DNA from: Immersiella caudata
Taxonomy: Eukaryota > Ascomycota > Sordariomycetes > Sordariales > Lasiosphaeriaceae
NCBI GenBank assembly: GCA_030512335.1
Contig: JAULSU010000001.1
Coordinates: 7,812,001-7,876,000 of the forward strand
Direction: 5' to 3'
Length of the DNA: 64,000 bases
This document shows, piece after piece, positions 20,321-30,188 of the stretch. Positions within the stretch are counted from its first letter, which is position 1, and each line of letters starts with the position of its first letter. The translations under genes and the position numbers were made by a program. The notes below the pieces were generated by a model. The model ran no database searches, was not told where the DNA came from, and saw only the letters and a program-made list of their open reading frames with translations.

Positions 20321-20683
20321 TCAATCACCACATCGACCACGCTTGCCGCCCTTACAATCACCGGCATATCCATAGTCGCAACAGTCTCCGTCACTGGCGC
20401 ATTGGTACATGTGGTCCACGTCGCCCCCTTTTCCAGCGTTCGTCACGATGAACCCGTTCCTTCCGTACGGACAATTGAAGCAAAACACCCCCGGTTGCCC
20501 CTTCCTGCACTTGCAGCCATTATAGGTGCATTTGCGCTTGGACAGAGGATGGACCAGATTGTCTGTCACGCTGTCGGTGTCGCGGTCAATGACTGGGTTT
20601 TCGACGCTTTGCGAGACTGGCTCTGGTGCGGCTGACGTCAGGGCGAGGAGCGGTGCGACGAGAAGGAGGGTGTGAAAGTGCAT
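20321..20683 (-). CDS. Small secreted cysteine-rich protein, 120 aa, ten Cys, Kex2 site
   Basis: The ATG at 20683 starts a signal peptide (MHFHTLLLVAPLLALTSA), followed by an acidic propeptide and a Kex2-type Lys-Arg (residues 49-50). The mature part of about 70 residues has ten cysteines (CxxxxCxC near residues 52-59, two more at 68 and 71, then C, CC, C, C), enough for five disulfides, with many Gly and Lys. Uncharacterised fungal secreted proteins with C-x-YNGC-x-C and CCDYG elements are known in outline to me, but no function is established for them. A TATA box lies 94 bp upstream. It could be an effector-like or antimicrobial-type peptide; that is inference from size, processing site and cysteine content. 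The longer in-frame start near 20866 would hide the signal peptide. Confidence 0.85.
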   Translation of the reverse strand: MHFHTLLLVAPLLALTSAAPEPVSQSVENPVIDRDTDSVTDNLVHPLSKRKCTYNGCKCRKGQPGVFCFNCPYGRNGFIVTNAGKGGDVDHMYQCASDGDCCDYGYAGDCKGGKRGRCGD

Positions 20684-20776
20684 GTTGGAAGGAGATGGTA
20701 TGGTTGGCCTGTCTCCGTACTGTGAGGCAGGCTCTCCTGCTCGAAATGTCTCTGCAGGGTGGGACCTGGCGGTCTT

Positions 20777-20782
20777 CTTATA
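20777..20782 (-). promoter_or_regulatory. TATA box of the ten-cysteine secreted protein gene
   Basis: TATAAG on the minus strand, 94 bp upstream of the ATG at 20683. Confidence 0.55.
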
Positions 20783-21579
20783 CTCGTGATCTCTCATGTT
20801 GGACTTGGGTGATCTAAGGTCCATATCCGACACTCTGGATTGGCCAGCGTCTTGTTGAATCCGCATCTGATAGTGCTTTCGAGGTGAATAAACCGCCTGG
20901 GTGGACCGCTTGACTGTGTTGGTGTGTGCTTAATCTCTTGATCGGTCGGGTCGGCTTCGCCACTCCTCGGCTGGATACCGGTCAAAAGTTTCCTAGCTAC
21001 TCATTGTGCAGGATGTAATATACACATATGCAGGTATCGGGAATGGCCAACCAGAAAATCGGAGCCACCAGCTAAATTCGGCATATTTTCCTCCGTCTGA
21101 CGCCAACTAGCAAGTCAAGCAAGATATGTTGATCAAGGCCCCATAGCAGTTCTAAAAATTGCGCAGACACACTTGCAAGGGCATGACTGAAGCACGCCAG
21201 GAGCAACGGACGCAGTTCCGTCCAATCAAACCAGAGAAGGAGCAGGCTCCGTACGCACGCTGACTGGATGAGACAGGAGCCCCAAGTCGATCATCTGCAA
21301 AGCTGAGATGGCTTTATTGGTTGCAGCTGGAGCCCATTCTGCACCTCGTGCAGCGCTAAACAGATCCCCCAATGGCCGGGGAGTCTGCGCACGTTGATGC
21401 AATGCATCAAGATTACTCATTCGACACCTTGTGCCGCCCCTCTGAGTGCACGCTAAACCAAAGACCACGATGGTTCTGTTCAACATTGGATGATATGAGT
21501 AGCCTTCGAACCCCAGCTCAGTTACGCACTAGAATGAATCCCCCTCCCTCCCCCCCTTCAGCAAGAACGAGTCCCAACG
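20783..21579. other. Intergenic, divergent promoter region, no gene seen
   Basis: The spacer between the minus-strand small secreted protein gene and the plus-strand seven-helix gene. Frames here show no protein features. Confidence 0.5.
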
Positions 21580-22860
21580 ATGGCCCCAAACACACCTTCC
21601 CTTGTGGTTATTCTCTCCATGTCCGCTGCAAGCGTCGTCGTCCTCATCCTTCGCTTGGCGTCTCGAAGGCTGCAACGATCAAAGATGGATATCGGTGACT
21701 GGTTGGCCGTGTTGGACATCCTGGTCTGGGGCTGTTTCTTGGGCGTCGTCCCCGGGGTCCTCATTTGGGGGACTAATAACTTGACAGCTGAAGTTAGGGA
21801 AGCCCTGGTTCCTGGCTCTGAAGAGGTGGCGAACAGAGAGATGGGAAGTAAGTTTTTATTGGTGCATCGGGTCATGTACATCAGCGTGTAAGTGACTTTG
21901 TATTCTTACTGTGAATGAGGAGTACCTGATGTGTTGATCTCACAGTTTATGGGTGGCAAAGGGGATCGTGTGGTCTTTCTACCACGATCTCATCACCCGA
22001 GCATATAACCGCGTTGTCTTGATGTGGTGCTACGGCGTCCTCCTTCTCACGTACATCATCCCGGTCGTTGTTACATTGACGGAATGTAAGCCGTTTGAGC
22101 TGTACTGGACCGTTACCCCCAACCCTGGGAGCTGCGTCAGAGGGTTGACGCAACTTTGGACCGTTGGTACGTTTTTCGCATCTTTGACAAGAGGCGCATG
22201 CAGCTGATAACAGCAAAGGCACCTTGAACATCGGTACTGACATCCTCCTTATGGGCCTCTTGGTTCCTGTCCTACACCAAGTTCAACTTCCCTGGTATAA
22301 GTAGGTGCTCTGTCCCCTAGTACCCTTCTCTTGCCATTCACTTGCTGATATTCCCCAGGAAGGCAGGTCTCTGTTTTCTCTTCTGCATCGGCACCTTCCT
22401 CATCGTTGTCACTGCTGTGCGTATTACCATGACGGTCAGCCAAAGTCACTCGCAAGCCGTCCGGACCCTCTGGGGCACAGCCGAGATGCTAGCAGCTACC
22501 TGCGTCGCCAACGCGCCAGCGTTGTACGCCTCGGCGAGGAAGTGTGTCTGCTCTTCAAGAGCAAAGAGACAGCCACCGCCGGCCGATGTGGAGCGCGGCG
22601 GCTTGCCTGCAATCTCGCGCCCTTCAAGAACATGGAACGGTTGGTCGATGGCTTGGAGCAGCAAACCGAGCACATGGAGGGAAAGCAAAGCTCTAACTTG
22701 GGTCACCGGCACAACGATTACGGTTGAGAGGGAGGTCACTGTGTCTAGAGCCATGGTCGAGCCTGTCCTTGACACAGGCATCCACGCCAAGTGGATTGGG
22801 ACAAATGGCCCTGGGGGGGAGACAAGAACAGGGGCGGAGGTGGGAGCCGTAATGGTATAG
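21580..22860 (+). CDS. Seven-helix membrane protein, PTH11-like / fungal rhodopsin-domain family
   Basis: Four exons (21580-21887, 21946-22166, 22219-22300, 22359-22860) give 370 aa. All donors are GT and all phases agree. Seven hydrophobic segments are seen: residues ~8-30, ~40-63, ~88-112, ~124-148, ~168-192, ~204-226 and ~235-260. The family's xDW motif (IGDWLAV) opens helix 2. An acidic/polar loop with an NLT site lies between helices 2 and 3. The ~110-residue C-terminal tail is hydrophilic, Ser/Thr/Arg-rich and probably cytoplasmic. Proteins of this type are candidate G-protein-coupled receptors of the plasma membrane; the name-giver Pth11 of Magnaporthe senses surfaces. No CFEM domain is present. 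A relative of the same broad family is at 44165-45647. The ligand is unknown. Confidence 0.85.
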
Positions 22861-23189
22861 TGACAGGAAATGGTGCTGGGGAGAAATGTGAGAATGAAGG
22901 GACAAGGTGTTGGAGGGTGAGGAAGTCCCGGACGGTGGATGGGCAGACTGTTGACTCGCTTTCGGGAGCGCCTTTGCGGAGATCTGCGGCAACGATCAGA
23001 CAACCTCCTTCTGGTTGAAGCGACCTGCCTTCGGGGTATCTGGGGCTTTTGTTGTTTGTACATGAAATCTGAAATCACCAAGCATCTGCGACTACACGAC
23101 CAGGCATCTTGTCCAACCACCCATCAATCTCCTCCGTGACGGAAGGTTTCAGAGTGCACTCGTTCGACTTCAACACACTCGACCTACCC
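22861..23189. other. Intergenic, no gene seen
   Basis: A short spacer between convergent transcripts. No protein features were found. Confidence 0.5.
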
Positions 23190-23790
23190 AAGATCCCACA
23201 GTCAGAATAGGCACAGTCCTTTGGTCAAAGAACCGCTGCAGCAAACCCCACGACAGATGCGAGTAGCACGTGTCGTCGCGCTGTAGGCAGGTGTGCGTAG
23301 TTCCCTTGAGGAGCGCGGCAGGGCGTCCCACCAGGCGGTGCGGTTGTTGGGGTGGCCGACGCGCATGCGGAAGCCGGGGCCGAAGGCTCAAATTTTGACC
23401 TTTTCGAAGTTGACGAATTGCGGGAAGTAGTAGACTGTCATGCTGCCGTTGGATTCCTCGGAGAAGAGTCCGCCGAGCTGGTGGATGCGAGTTTAGGCAC
23501 CGTTGCGGGCTTGGAAACAGATGATTGCGGTCCAGTAATTTGTGAAGTCGTCGGTCATGGTGCAAGAGGTGCAGGTTGATAGTTTTCCTGGGTTGGTGGA
23601 GGGGTGCATGGTTGCGTTGAGGGCGTTGTCTCCCATGATTTGGTGAAGATGCGCGGAGGGTTTGGCGCTAGGTTCAGCCAACGGGTCGGTGCGGTCGACG
23701 ATGAGTGACGCACATGAGAAATTGGTGTTTGCCGGGCCGCTTCGGGTGCTCTGGCCATTGGCAAGTGCCAAGCCCGTCAAAACGGTAAGA
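23190..23790 (-). pseudogene. DUF1996-domain secreted protein relic
   Basis: The minus strand shows DUF1996 hallmarks in order: FSC-x-SLIVDRTDPL, then SAHLHQIMGDNAL (the usual S-x-HLH motif), STCTSC, TDDFTNYW and FQARNG. The frame is cut by a TAA (23493-23495) where a Tyr is expected. It then continues (IHQLGGLFSEESNGSMTVYYFPQF) to a TGA (23388-23390) where Trp is common. GFRM-x-VGHPNNR and, in another frame, THTCLQRDDTCYS follow. The C-terminal two thirds of a normal protein, with its CWDG and D-H motifs, are absent. No ATG precedes the domain in frame, so the first exon is also lost or unrecognised. Intact members are secreted proteins, often followed by WSC domains. Confidence 0.75.
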
Positions 23791-24622
23791 ACATCTGCAC
23801 CAGCACCCAGCCATTAGAGCATCCCCATCAAGCATATTGCATAGAATCACGGCAGACAATATGGTCAAGCTATCACGCAGATTCCCAGCCAGGACTCCAA
23901 TTCTAACACACAACCCCTTCCCAACGTCCTCGGATAAAGCTTTTACCCGACCACCTGGACGGTAATGCTCTCCACGCCACAAGCTCGCTTTCTTTCGCTC
24001 ACCTCGCTGCCAAAGTATCCAGGGCGGGCAGCATTACCAGAACCTGGCAGCGCGCGAGAGCCTGCTTTATGAGTGATTTAACCGCTTGTTGACCACAACA
24101 ACCCACGTGAACCTAGCAAGTGGCCTCTTTGCATGGAAATGTGTGTTGCAGCTATCGGACCGCTCGAGATCTGCGCGCCGTACAGGCGTCTTAGAGCCCC
24201 GAGGCTCAAAACCACACTGCCTGGAAGACTCGACTGATCGAAAAGAAACATTTCGGCTGACGTATCATCATGAAGCCTGGGAAAATGTCATTGTGGGGGT
24301 TTGGTGTGGGTCGGCGGGAAAACATACACTCGTCAAGCGGCCCCTCAAAATCCCTTCCTTTAGGCGGAGGCAAACTTCCACCAGGCACTCCAACCATCAT
24401 GTCAAGTTTCGATAGGGTGATACCAGAACAGGTCGGACTCATCTCTTCCATCCGCGCTCACATCGCTCCAATTTCAATTCCGTCAACTACCCTACACTGC
24501 TAAAGAGCGCGCCACAAGAAAAAAAACCATCGCAAAACCCTGCCCAGTCCTTCAAATGAGCTTTCTCACCTCCGCCCATTCCCTCTTCTCGCCCTTCCAA
24601 CTCTCCACCATACACTGGCCCC
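23791..24622. other. Gene-poor stretch, nothing recognised
   Basis: Short frames on both strands, none with family resemblance. Confidence 0.45.
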
Positions 24623-24740
24623 ATGTCAATTCTCATCGCCGGCTCTGGGGGTTTACGGTCTCAGCGTTGCCTGGGCTATTATCACCCGGCGTGGCGCCTT
24701 TTCCCAATGTTCTGGATGCGAGAATTGGGAATTTAGCTAG
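24623..24740 (+). pseudogene. FAD-dependent oxidoreductase N-terminal scrap
   Basis: ATG at 24623 reads MSILIAGSG. A one-base shift after that glycine gives VYGLSVAWAIITRRG, followed by a stop at 24738-24740. Joined, this is the classic beta-alpha-beta dinucleotide-binding start (GxGxxG, then a helix) of amino-acid/sarcosine-oxidase type flavoproteins. Nothing after it matches the rest of such a ~450-residue enzyme, so only a relic of the first ~40 residues is left. Confidence 0.4.
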
Positions 24741-26685
24741 CATTCTTTATTCGCGCGCTGCCCGTCTCCCGAAGATAGCGCTCGAACGAGATGGCGCATA
24801 TCCTCTGCCGCATGGCCACCCAACTTTTCAATCCATCCCAAGGCTGTAGGTAGTCGGCCCAATATCTGTTGGCTTTACTATACCTAGGAATTGGGGTTTA
24901 TCGCATCCTAGCTGGGGTGTGACGTAGCGTGGGGCATGGAGGAATAGTTCCGTTTTGCCATGTTCCTTCCCAACAGCTTGACATTCCTGTGCTGGCCCAT
25001 ATATATATTGACTCAGGGGCAAGCGTGTGTAGATGACTTCTCCAAAGGGTACAGCGAGAAAACCGAAGTAGCGCCCAGGGGGTATCTTGGAGGGGCGAGG
25101 AGGAGGCCATGTTCCAATAGTTCAGGGACCAGGCTCGGGCAATGATGCCCGACGTTCAAGTGGGCCAGCGGCAAGCGGGGAGTTCGATCCGTGCTGCCGT
25201 GCAAGTGTCGTAGCGGACATGCGCACACTTGTGAGGAGGTGATGATGTCTTTGAGCGCTCCATAATGGAGAGTACTGAGCAACAGGAGCGCAAGATCTCA
25301 TTGCCAGAACGTCATGTTCGCTAGAAGAAGCGATTTTTTTTTTTTAGTCCGACCGGAGATGGGGGTTCTGACTTGGACACATCCCCGCGCTTCTCAAACG
25401 ACGGCTGGCATCACCGTTGGTGGCTGCCCCATTGTGTTGGAGCCCCGCCTGTGCTCTAAGCCCAATTAGTTACCACAGCAGACTGCAAATACGGGCTAAA
25501 TCAAGAGACATGCGACATAAAAAGTCCCCCGTCTTTGACAGGTCCCATTCAAGGCCTTTCCCGAAGTAAAGCATTGGAACGCCTGCGTTTCGCGGAGTCT
25601 AGTCGGGGGAAATGGTACTCGCAATCTGCAAGAGCTAGCCTGACCAGGAAATTGTCCCGCGATGCACCATGTAGCTGGGAAGGTGGGAGCCGTGAAATGT
25701 AGCTACTATCTGTAGTCTTTGAAGAACATATGGCGACAGCTTATGTATGTGGAGAAGACTGTAATGCACCAGGCCCGACAGGTTTCACGGGAGGCCGGAG
25801 ACGCGCCCCCTGAGTGTCTTGAACTTTTCGCGATGTGGGATATTACATTTCTCGGTTAGTGAATCGCGAGGGTTTTCCGTAGTCAATCGGGACAGTACCG
25901 TACCCAGACTGCTGTTGCGGGGGTTCCTCGAAGCGTTCCGGTTTGCTGTGTAGGAACCGCGACTGGTCAGTCCGGCCCTGTTGGCTGGTAATTATGGTTG
26001 GGCATCAACACCTCGGGTATCACTGTCGTCGCTTGCTGCCTGAGCTGATACGTTTGCAGCCAGCTATAGTGTCAGTACGTCTTCATCGCAGATTGGGTAG
26101 AACTCGACCGTCCACCGCGCCCTAAAGGTGGCGATGGCGTCGAGGTCAGGGGGCGGGTGGATGCGAGGTAACAGGGTTTAAGATGCAGTTCTCGTACGCC
26201 CGGCGTTCGGAAGCGGAATCGGTGGTGGAAATCTTCTTCATGGAAAAAGCAGGCGCTGTCCATGTTATTTTTCGCACAACCGTTCGCGAGCCAAGTTCTT
26301 CTGGGTGAGAGGTAGGATGGAGTTCGGTTCTGATCCTGGCGCCTAGTCGTGGCATTCGTAGAGAATTGACAATGCCACCAGTCCTGTTTCTCCGGGTACT
26401 TCTCAAGCATACTACAGCTGCATTCTGCCCGTCTTTGTTATGCTCCGGGCACCGTTCCAAGATGTACTGCACGTAACGCAGAAGTCCTCCTGTTGATCCA
26501 CCAGCTGCTAGGTCCCTGTAACTATCGAGGATCATTTCCAAACCTGGGACTGAAGTCGTTAAGTGATCTCAGTTAGCCTGGCACACATAGGGATTAGCTT
26601 ACAGCCCGTCGACAAAAATGCCACACTTTTCGGTGTCTTGTAATTTCTCAACCCGTCCTCCTTCTCTCCTTGGCTACCCTTTCTC
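24741..26685. other. Gene-poor stretch, nothing recognised
   Basis: About 1.9 kb with only short frames. A 131-codon minus-strand frame (26146-26541) is polar and Arg-rich without domain resemblance and is not called. A poly-T run is at 25336-25345. Confidence 0.45.
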
Positions 26686-27977
26686 CTACACTACTTTATT
26701 CTTCTTCTCAGCTCTCTCAGCAACCTCATCCATCTTACGTCTCATGAGAGCCATCTCAGCCTTCTCCTTGGCCCTCTCACGTTCCATCTCGGCCCTCTCA
26801 CGTTCCATCTCGGCCATACACCGCGCCATCTCAGCCTTCTCCTTGGCCCTCTCACGTTCCATCTCAGCCATCTTATGTTCCACTTCGCCTATCTTATCAT
26901 CCTTCTCGGCCATGCGCTGCGCCACTTCCTCAGTTATACGCCGTGCTATTTCCTCGGAATGGCTTTCTTGTGCATAGTCATCACAGCAAGCCTCGCCCCG
27001 ATGTATGTTCCGGGCCTTGAGGAATGCATCCCGGAGCTGGTAGTATGTTACGGTGATCTGAGGCTCCCTAATAATTGTTAGTCTTGTTAACAGAGAAGAG
27101 GAAAAGAGGCGAGAGGAATAAAGGGAAGGGGAACAAACCGTAGGATGCCAGCATCACGCCTGTCAGATGGAGGACGGCAGTAGCATAAAGGGAGATCAGA
27201 ACCTGTCAGGTCAGAGAGGTAAAGATCGATCTGACCAGTAGGTTGCTCGTCCACGTCGTCGTCGTAAAGCACCTCAGCATACTGCACCTAAGAGTAGCCG
27301 TCCGCACTGTTATCCGCCGTTACCAAGCTGACCGTGACCTTGTTAGCCTTGGGGTATTCGATGTTGAAGATGATCCCCGTTTTGATCTTGCCAGTAGAAG
27401 ACTTGATGTACTGGACCATCTTGGCCTGCACATTTTCCCAGGTCTGGCCGAACGAGACCTCACAGGCCAACGAAGGTAGATGATCCGTTGCAGGTCCCAG
27501 CCCCCAGTCAGCCTGCTTCCACAGCTTGCCCTTCACGGCGAGCCGTTGTGTTGAAAAGTTGATGATAGTTTTCAACAGAAGGCGGCTAGCAGCATCTTGA
27601 GTCGCAAGGATCGAATGATCGATGGCAAGCCAGAAGAGAAGAAGGGTGAGGAAGCCATACTGGGAATGCAAGGGGGTTTCAGCCATATCGAGACAGATTG
27701 TCTTGGATGGAAAATTGTATTCCAACCGTTGAGGTGCGATGATGTCAAGCTGGTGCAGGCGGTCGTCGAGACGGGATGCGAGGTTATCTAGCTGCTCCTG
27801 CTCCTCAGGCCAATCAAAAGTAACGAAACACTTGGCGTCGCGATCGCGGATGTCAGCGATGCACTGCACGATCTGATCGAACGTGGGGTTTTGCAGCGAA
27901 ATCTGTAGCGGTTAGCATTCGAAACTCAAGGATCAGAGGAAACGCACCCATTCAATGTCATGATGGGATAGCGCCAT
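26686..27977 (-). pseudogene. Coiled-coil protein gene of unknown function with one in-frame TAG
   Basis: Three exons (27977-27948, 27902-27139, 27067-26686) join with correct phase and total 392 codons. The ATG at 27977 gives MALSHHDIEW, followed after a 45-nt intron by ISLQNPTFDQIVQCI…. The middle has a FDWPEEQEQLDNLASRL region, a hydrophobic helix (YGFLTLLLFWLAIDHSILA) and FNIEYP/VTVSL strands. The third exon starts EPQITVTYYQLRDAFLKARNIH and ends in a long charged coiled coil with repeated MERERAKEKAEMA units. The only defect is a TAG (27288-27290) just before VQYAEVLYD, most simply a TGG-to-TAG change. The family is common in fungi but uncharacterised as far as I know. It may be a recent pseudogene, a polymorphic stop or a sequencing error. 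Confidence 0.7.
26740..26880. repeat. Imperfect tandem repeats encoding a coiled coil
   Basis: On the plus strand, ctctcacgttccatctc occurs four times, with catctcagccttctccttgg units between. They encode the minus-strand MERERA(K/E) heptad-like repeats of the coiled-coil gene. Confidence 0.7.
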
Positions 27978-28004
27978 TTGTGTTGGGGGGGAAGGGACGA
28001 TGCT

Positions 28005-28135
28005 GAGAACGAGGATGGAGGCGAAGATGATGGGGATGATGCTGAGGAAGAAGATGCTGGGGTTGATGCTGAGGACGAAGATGCTGGGGATGATACCAAG
28101 GACGAAGATGCTGGGGATGATGCTGAGGAGGATAT
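28005..28135. repeat. Degenerate ~30-bp tandem repeats
   Basis: Repeated gaggacgaagatgctggggatgat-type units lie just upstream of the coiled-coil gene start. A plus-strand frame over them gives an Asp/Glu/Ala/Gly-rich peptide (81 codons) that I regard as a by-product of the repeat. They may affect the minus-strand promoter. Confidence 0.75.
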
Positions 28136-29517
28136 AATATCTTACCTGCAGGGTCTTTGGGGGGGTCTTGGAGAGGCTGAGAAGGAGATACGGGACACGC
28201 TAACGCAATTGGGAAGGAAATGATAGAAAGGCTAACGCGTTTGGGAAAAGTGTGAGAAAATTCACCAGAGAAGAAGCAGTGAATAGTTCACGAATGTGCG
28301 CAGCAATTCATTGGTTAGGGCATGACTGGTGCAGCAATTCACTGACTAGTCCATGGCGACCGTGCATTTCGAGGATTTTACAATGAAAGGCTGACCGGAG
28401 CTCATCTGAAACCCAGTGGTATATCTCAGCCGCCTCAACCACACTCCTGTCTCCCGCACTACCCTCAATCCACCGGCAATCCCATGCCAAGGCTGAGCAT
28501 CCTACGCAGCACCGCAAGAGCGACACTCCTGATATGCCCCAGGTATATACACTTTGAATTCGATGGAAGAAAGCCCACGCGCACACAGGCTTCGAACCTG
28601 ACCTATGTCTGCAAGCAATTGGGAAACATGACCGGACAGCTGAGAGCTCAGTCGGGTTTAAGTGGAGGGGGTTACGGGTGTGTGTCCAAGAGATAGGATG
28701 GGGCTCAAGTACACAGAGAAGGGTATGGGAGAACTGGGCGCATAGCAGAGGAGGGAGGCTCTAGTTCTGTCTTGCGGAGCGCCGTTGCACATTTCGGCGA
28801 GTATCACGTTGCTGCCCCGCAAGTCCGCAGCGCGAATGGTTCGGTTGATCCAACGCGAGAACAGGACTAGCCCTATCGAATGGAGAGCCATTCTCTTCTC
28901 GACTTCCAACAGGGGAAGAATACAGCAGCTCTCCCGTCATCTCTTCAAGGAGGTGGCGGAGGGTTGACACTCTGGTGGGTGGGTTGGAAGATGCTATCCT
29001 CTCTGGGTTAACACTCAGCACCCCCTGGATCATTCAACTACAGCAAGTGTTAGTGGAGCTGCGGGTTAAAAATACGGAGCATTTCGGTACCCGACACACA
29101 AACAGGCCTACCGGTTCCATTCTGCGGATCGTGCTGCGATTGCACACCCCAATGCCGCGCTCCTGACCTTACTCGGCATCGCAGGCGGGACGGTAGGCGC
29201 GGGGAGAGTCGGCGGGTCGACGCAGTAGGGAACTGTCCTGGACAGACTCACGCTCCGAGTGACGGGAAACCAAGGAATCAAGTTGCTGTTTCCTGACGTG
29301 ATTCACCTCTGATGAGACTCGCGGATAGCCGGTCAAAACCTATGGTTGTCAGTCTGAGCATGTAGAGGATCCTCCACGGTGGTGAATCGAGCCCTGAAAA
29401 ACATAAATAGCTCAAAAATGGTGCCTCCAAACTCCTTCTTCTTCATATATCAAGCAGACACGTTACTGTTTGCTGTAGCTTAGCTTCTCTTGCAACAGCT
29501 GCAAAAGGTCCTCCACG
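28136..29517. other. Gene-poor stretch, nothing recognised
   Basis: Short frames only. A sequence starting ggttagggcatgactggtgcagcaattcactgactagtcc holds an 11-bp direct repeat of gcagcaattca (28299 and 28331). Confidence 0.4.
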
Positions 29518-29918
29518 ATGCCCTCGCTCACCAGCATCCACCCCTATTGGGTGCGATCATTCCCCAGAGAGCTCAGAGCCAACATCCGCTTCCCAACCGG
29601 AGTTCTGTGCTTCGACTACCCGAAGTATGTCCCCCTTCGACTGGATCAAAGCGACAACCACGATCGGGGAAAAGAATTTCCCACAAGGAGGACGAGATGC
29701 TCAGCCAGTCAATAGTACGTGATCACCCGCCCACAGACGAGGCCTGGTTGAGCCATGGGTCTCAAACCCAGATCGACTGCGGTGCAATGCAGTTCCAGAG
29801 ACTGGGGAGACATTACGTTCATGTGAAGATTGAGGGGGGAACCTTTGCAGATCCGAGGAACCCGGTGGCTGTAGGTGAGATCATGACGGAGAGGTGGATT
29901 GTTGTTTCGAGGGATTAG
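29518..29918 (+). CDS. Hypothetical small protein, two exons
   Basis: ATG at 29518 begins MPSLTSIHPYWVRSFPRELRAN. A GTATGT donor at 29625 and a TCAG acceptor at 29701-29704 join in phase to a second exon (29705-29918), giving 106 aa with an ending rich in strand-like residues (HYVHVKIEGGTFADPRNPVAVGEI…WIVVSRD). No signal peptide, membrane segment or family is recognised. The exon junction is a prediction; reading straight through the intron gives a stop at 29713-29715. An A-rich cataaata element ~110 bp upstream could act as a TATA box. Confidence 0.45.
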
Positions 29919-30188
29919 ACATGTAAATTCCGGAAATAAAGGGGTTGCATTGATTGTTTTTTTTTTCGGTCAGAAGAGAAGAAGAGATCCCTAACACCGG
30001 AATTGGGCGTGCTGTAAACAGCAGGGGCTGCGTGAATGTGACCAATCAGCGATGAGATGTGCACTGCCACGGGATCGACCGCTGTGCCCCTTCCTCTCCG
30101 AGCGGTCGGGCCGCTGCCCGGATTTTCCGTTCGTTCGAAACTTCTCCACTTCACAACCTCCAAACCGCGGGCTCACGCAGCAGCCAGC

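Noticed and set aside
21490..21560. Possible tRNA T-arm (ggttcgaagg on the minus strand)
   Set aside because: No acceptor or anticodon stems could be found around it.
27978..28223. Acidic 81-codon plus-strand frame
   Set aside because: Made of tandem repeats in the upstream region of a minus-strand gene; no independent support.
28555..28625. Possible tRNA T-arm (caggttcgaagcctg on the minus strand)
   Set aside because: The upstream sequence does not fold into D and anticodon arms.
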